From the NCBI GenBank assembly GCA_030737835.1, contig CM060849.1, positions 26,656,311 to 26,720,310 on the forward strand: a stretch of 64,000 bases of DNA, read 5' to 3'. Within the stretch, counting starts at the first letter, position 1. Each line of letters starts with the position of its first letter. Source of the DNA: Acorus gramineus. Taxonomy: Eukaryota > Streptophyta > Magnoliopsida > Acorales > Acoraceae. The notes under the pieces are model-generated. The model was not told the DNA's origin. It saw only the letters and a list, made by a program, of their open reading frames with translations, and did no database searches. Positions 60,012-64,000 of this stretch are shown piece by piece. The position numbers and the translations under genes are program-made.

Positions 60012-60954
60012 AGGAAATTTTTGAAAACAAACCATTGAAAAAAAAGAATTTAACTTTTGACTCCAGGATCAATTTATTTGTAAAACTGACCCTCGGGACT
60101 GTTTTGACCAGGTCAGTGGTCCACGTGGCGCGCTGACCGGTCCACTTATTACCACGGCGAAGACAAGATTGTAAACTGGTGGCGTTGACCCGCCACTAGG
60201 TGTCAGCGCGCCTAGTGGCGGGTCAACACCTATAAGCGTTAATATTTGGTTAGAGATAATTTAGATAAGATAAAATTTAATTAACTTTGATCTAAAATTA
60301 AAATCAAGCATAAATTTTATAATTTAAATCAGATTTAAAATTTAGATAATATTTAAAATCTAATTTTAGAAAACAATCATTTATAAAAAAAAATCACATG
60401 CAAATATATATAATGGTTGTTTTACAAAATTAAATTTTACATATTATTGTTCCTCTTATTTTTTGTTTTTATATAAATGGTTGTATTATAAATTTAAATT
60501 TTATAAATGGTTATTTCCTCTTGTTAATTTTGTTTTATAAATTGTTATTTTACAAAATTAAATTTTAGATATTATTTGTATTTTAAATGTTAAATTTTAT
60601 TGGAATTTTAAAATTTGAACTTTATTTGAATTTTAAATCAAAGTTAGACCTTATCTTTCTTAAATGATCTCTAACAAAATATTACTTTAAAAAATTAAAT
60701 TTTATAAATAATTGATTATTATTACTTTCCTTATATTGTATAATTTTGATTAATTTTATAAAACTTAAATTAAAAAAAAAAAAAAAAAAAATAATCACCC
60801 CCGCGCAAGCGTGACAATATTTAGAATGGTAAGTGCGCCCATGTGGTGCATTGACTGGGGTCAAAACAATCCCAAGACCAGTTTTACAAATAAACTAGTA
60901 TTTGGATCAAAAGTAAAAAAAAAATTTTGAGGGAGTTATTTTTGAAAATTTCCC
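60012..60954. mobile_element. MULE-type element with about 125-bp terminal inverted repeats
   Basis: Left end AGGAAATTTTTGAAAAC and right end TTTTTGAAAATTTCCC begin inverted repeats that continue for about 125 bp (TTATTTGTAAAACTG against CAGTTTTACAAATAA; CTGTTTTGACC against GGTCAAAACAATCCC). A 9-bp duplication ATTTTTTTA lies at 60003-60011 and 60955-60963. The interior is AT-rich with degenerate repeated TTTTACAAAATTAAATTTTA units, plus a GC-rich hairpin at 60184-60227. Confidence 0.75.
60184..60227. repeat. Perfect 17-bp hairpin
   Basis: GTTGACCCGCCACTAGG, a 10-base loop and CCTAGTGGCGGGTCAAC pair without mismatch. It lies at the inner end of the left inverted repeat of the MULE-type element and is far richer in GC than its surroundings. 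Confidence 0.9.
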
Positions 60955-61080
60955 ATTTTTTTATTGTAAGCATGCATGGAGGTTTTATGTAAATATTTTA
61001 TTAAAAACAATTTTTTGTGACTCTCTCTCCCTCAGTCGACTCTTATATATATGTATTTTTTTAAGTTTGTCACACAGGGA

Positions 61081-61522
61081 TAGGGCTGTTAAATGAATTA
61101 AGTCGTTCGGGCTTCACTTGGATTCGGTTCGATTTGAGCTCATTTAGATTCGTTCAATTAGACAAATGAGGGAGCTTGAACAATTTTAAAGCTCGATTAA
61201 GCTTGGGACCTGGATCGAACTTCATTTTGTATTCAAACTCGACTCATTTTTGTTATAAAAAACTTAGTTAAAACTTGACTCAACTCTTTTATAAAATAAG
61301 AACATTAAATCAATACAAAGTTATGCTCGTTTAGGCTCATGAACTTGACTCATTTAAGTTAAAATTTTATTTTCAATCTCTAAAAATCTTAAAATGAAGA
61401 AGAATGTTAGGCTCGTTGAGACTCGTGAGCTTGACTTAGCTCGATTAGGTTCGACTTGTTTATAAATAAGTCGAACTTGAACATCTCAAAACTCTATTCA
61501 TTCAGCTCTTTTACCAACCCTA
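61081..61522. mobile_element. hAT-type MITE, GCTCGA-rich family
   Basis: 442 bp, starting TAGGGCTGTTAAATGA and ending TCTTTTACCAACCCTA, flanked by CACAGGGA (61073-61080) and CACGGGGA (61523-61530), an 8-bp duplication with one change. Both arms are made of GCTCGTT / GAGCTT / TTCGA units in inverted order. No transposase. Confidence 0.8.
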
Positions 61523-61530
61523 CACGGGGA

Positions 61531-64000
61531 TATATCTGTCCTGGTGTCTATAGATAATCATTCCTTAGAATATGTTTTTTTTACAAGTGATCCAGCTCCA
61601 CTGAATTATTGTAAGTGAATGTTCACTACTAAAAAAAAAACAAAAAAAAAAAATATATATGTGTCGATGTTTTTATTTCCCCCTCTACCTTCTAACTTTA
61701 TTAATGTATGCATGCATCTTTTTCAAAGCCTTCAATGCTGTCACTGCATCATCTTTTATTGCTACTAAATGGGGCCACGCAGCTAGAATGTGTGTCTGCG
61801 TGTGTGTGTGTGAGAGAGAAAGAGCCAGAGATATAAATGTCATGTGGCAGGCTAGCTTATGAAATTGAATCGCATGGTCATCATTATAGGCTTATATGAT
61901 TGAGTTTTTTTTTTTTTTTCAATGTAAGTATGTTTTATGATCTCCAATAAAATACTTAAACTAAAATAGCATTGTTATATATAATCCACGACAGTCCACA
62001 TGATCGAACACTCGTGAACAGTCCATATATACACTTCTATAACCAATCCAGTGATGTTTATAAATCATTTCTATATTTCTTAAAAAATAAACCTTATGAA
62101 ACGATATACATTTTGCATTTAAGATATATTTAATATTTTTTTTAAAAAAAAATAAAAAAATACATGGGCATTGGATTCTCTTATTGGACGGTCCTAACAT
62201 TATTCAAATTATAATTGCATAAAACACGTGTGTTTTATTCACGTGTCTAGTTGCTTCTTCACACATCTGTATCCAACAGTCTTCATGGTATGATCTCCTC
62301 CGTGGGCATGTTCAATAATGTGCTATTGTCTTGCATTAGCAGACAGTATATAAAATCTTGTGTTATTCATATCTTTTTGTGAGTGTTGTTCAACTATTAT
62401 AGGCTTCAATTGTGTTTGCCAACTTGCAAGAATTGCTGTATAGGGGTGCATATGGTCCATATATATTAACAGCGCCGAAAAAAATTAAAAACTTTGGACC
62501 CATTGAAGAGAGGGATGTAAGTGGGGATTGGAGGGTTTGGGTGGCATTGATGCAGAGATGCTGATCTTTTGATTTATAAGAGACATACGGATTGAACAGA
62601 GAGCCTTTTTTCGTCTGTGAATTACTCTGCATGAGATGTCGATGACATTCTGATAGATCGCACATGGAAGCTCGTGTTCTATATATATTATACAAGCGAA
62701 TGACCTTTAAATTCCTAACTGAATATGATCAGTTCATCACATCAACATGTAGACGTGTAGTTGATGTGGAGTTCAGAAACCCTTCCTCTGCCATTCAATA
62801 ATACTTTCTATAGTAATTAAAAAAAAAAAAAAAATCTTTGGAACACCCACTGATCTTTAATTATTTCAAAAGCAAAAAATGTACAAATGGACAATACAAA
62901 TTAAAATGTCTTAAAATGAGGGAATATATCTTGCTAGGTTAATTTAAACCTAGCTAGTTTGTTTTACTTTAATTGAAGTGTACGTGAAAACGACACAATG
63001 AATCCTCACCTTAAACATTTATATGTGTAATCTATTTGACACATAAGATCATATGAGTTTTTGGACACGGATCAAGATCTCATCTTGAGAGAGGTGTGGG
63101 AGGAGATCAATGTTTGGAAGCTATGTAACCGTGAATAAAGATCAAAGAGAGAGAATTTAATGTGATACACTCCCATGCATTCAGAACTGCATCAAATTTT
63201 GATGATTTATATCCATTGTTTTCTTTACTCTTTTTCTTATCTTCAATTCACATGTTTATTAAACATAGACACGGAGATGCCGTGTCTGATCCTCCCATTC
63301 ATAGCCTTGCCAGTCTTGTTTTCCTTATATCCTTTACCCCTCTCATTAACTCTCTCTTCTCTCTCTCTCTTTAAAATGTGTATTAGCTATCTAGGATTGG
63401 CTTCTTCGTCCCACCACATATTTGTCCGCCTCCTACCATTATTGGAGGAGTACCTGTGCACATGAAATTAAATAAGCTGATAAGGTTGTGTCGTTCTCTA
63501 TGTAAATTAGATTATAACTCCAAGTTGTGCTACTTTTGAGTTCCAAAACCATGTAGAGTTAATAGTTCCAATAATGCATGTGCATGGCCCACATACACAT
63601 GCACGCGTATCCATGGCTGTCTTACGTGACTTCAATTTTTAGGTTTGGAGAATTAGGGGACTTAGATGTATACATAGATCAGTGGGTGGTGTTGCATATA
63701 TACATGCAACTTATATGCATATGTGCAAATTCCCTCATTCATCTCCATCCATCCCAGCCCACAAATGTGAAACATATAGATGAGGTTGGAATTACAATTC
63801 CTATACACAAATACACAGCCCCCCGTCTTGTTCACGGTATAACAAGTTGGATACAGTGTGATATGTGCATGCACAGCAAATTTTTTTTGTTGAGTTATAA
63901 AATGGTCTATTAGTTTGCTTAAAAAAAAAAAAAAGAGGATCCCATCCCGATAAACTCATGTTGTGAAAGATGGATAAAAATAACCTAGTTTTTTTTTTTT
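61531..64000. other. Intergenic, no gene seen
   Basis: AT-rich DNA with TG/GA runs near 61796-61822 and T or A runs. Open frames of 60-110 codons occur on both strands but lack motifs and coding composition. Confidence 0.5.

Noticed and set aside
1..64000. CRISPR array, operon, riboswitch or viral genome
   Set aside because: No regularly spaced repeats with spacers, no co-directional unspliced gene sets and no viral polymerase or capsid coding were seen; all genes are plant-type and spliced.

Overview
This is an AT-rich plant nuclear window. The evidence is spliced genes with GT-AG introns, plant-specific families (a TRICHOME BIREFRINGENCE-LIKE acetyltransferase, a three-HMG-box protein, a DUF3133 zinc-ribbon protein, a plant AAAP-type GABA transporter) and many plant MITEs and MULEs. 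A flowering plant is certain; a eudicot is likely but not proven by sequence alone.

Layout from left to right: the C-terminal end of a folate-ligase-type gene (1-219, +); repeat-rich intergenic DNA with a LINE 3' end, a 1.2-kb Pack-MULE candidate and several MITEs (about 1.6-7.5 kb); a DUF3133/EDR4-like gene in five exons (8810-13816, +); a 274-bp MULE-type MITE and a SINE-like insertion; a TBL O-acetyltransferase in three exons (18510-22235, +); a 3xHMG-box chromosomal protein in ten exons (24441-26817, +) with mitosis-type MSA motifs in its promoter; two small minus-strand genes for single-span membrane proteins (28166-30863, and 33730-34113 with an associated exon at 32222-32340); an 11-kb transposon-rich gap (34.2-45 kb); a GABA-transporter-like gene in seven exons (45087-48997, +); a MULE with long terminal inverted repeats (50792-51257); a small two-exon gene of unknown function (53669-54071, +); and about 10 kb of AT-rich DNA with a 5'-truncated LINE, a hAT MITE and a TIR element carrying a perfect hairpin.

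The genes are not an operon or a cluster and no shared pathway is evident: folate metabolism, defence signalling, cell-wall acetylation, mitotic chromatin and amino-acid transport sit side by side as usual for a plant chromosome arm. The most informative content beyond the genes is the set of transposons for which terminal repeats and target-site duplications (TSDs) can be read directly, and an unusual minus-strand locus where a coding-like second exon lies in frame behind a TGA stop. Exon borders were set by hand from reading frame, GT-AG sites and phase agreement; no alignment or transcript data were available.
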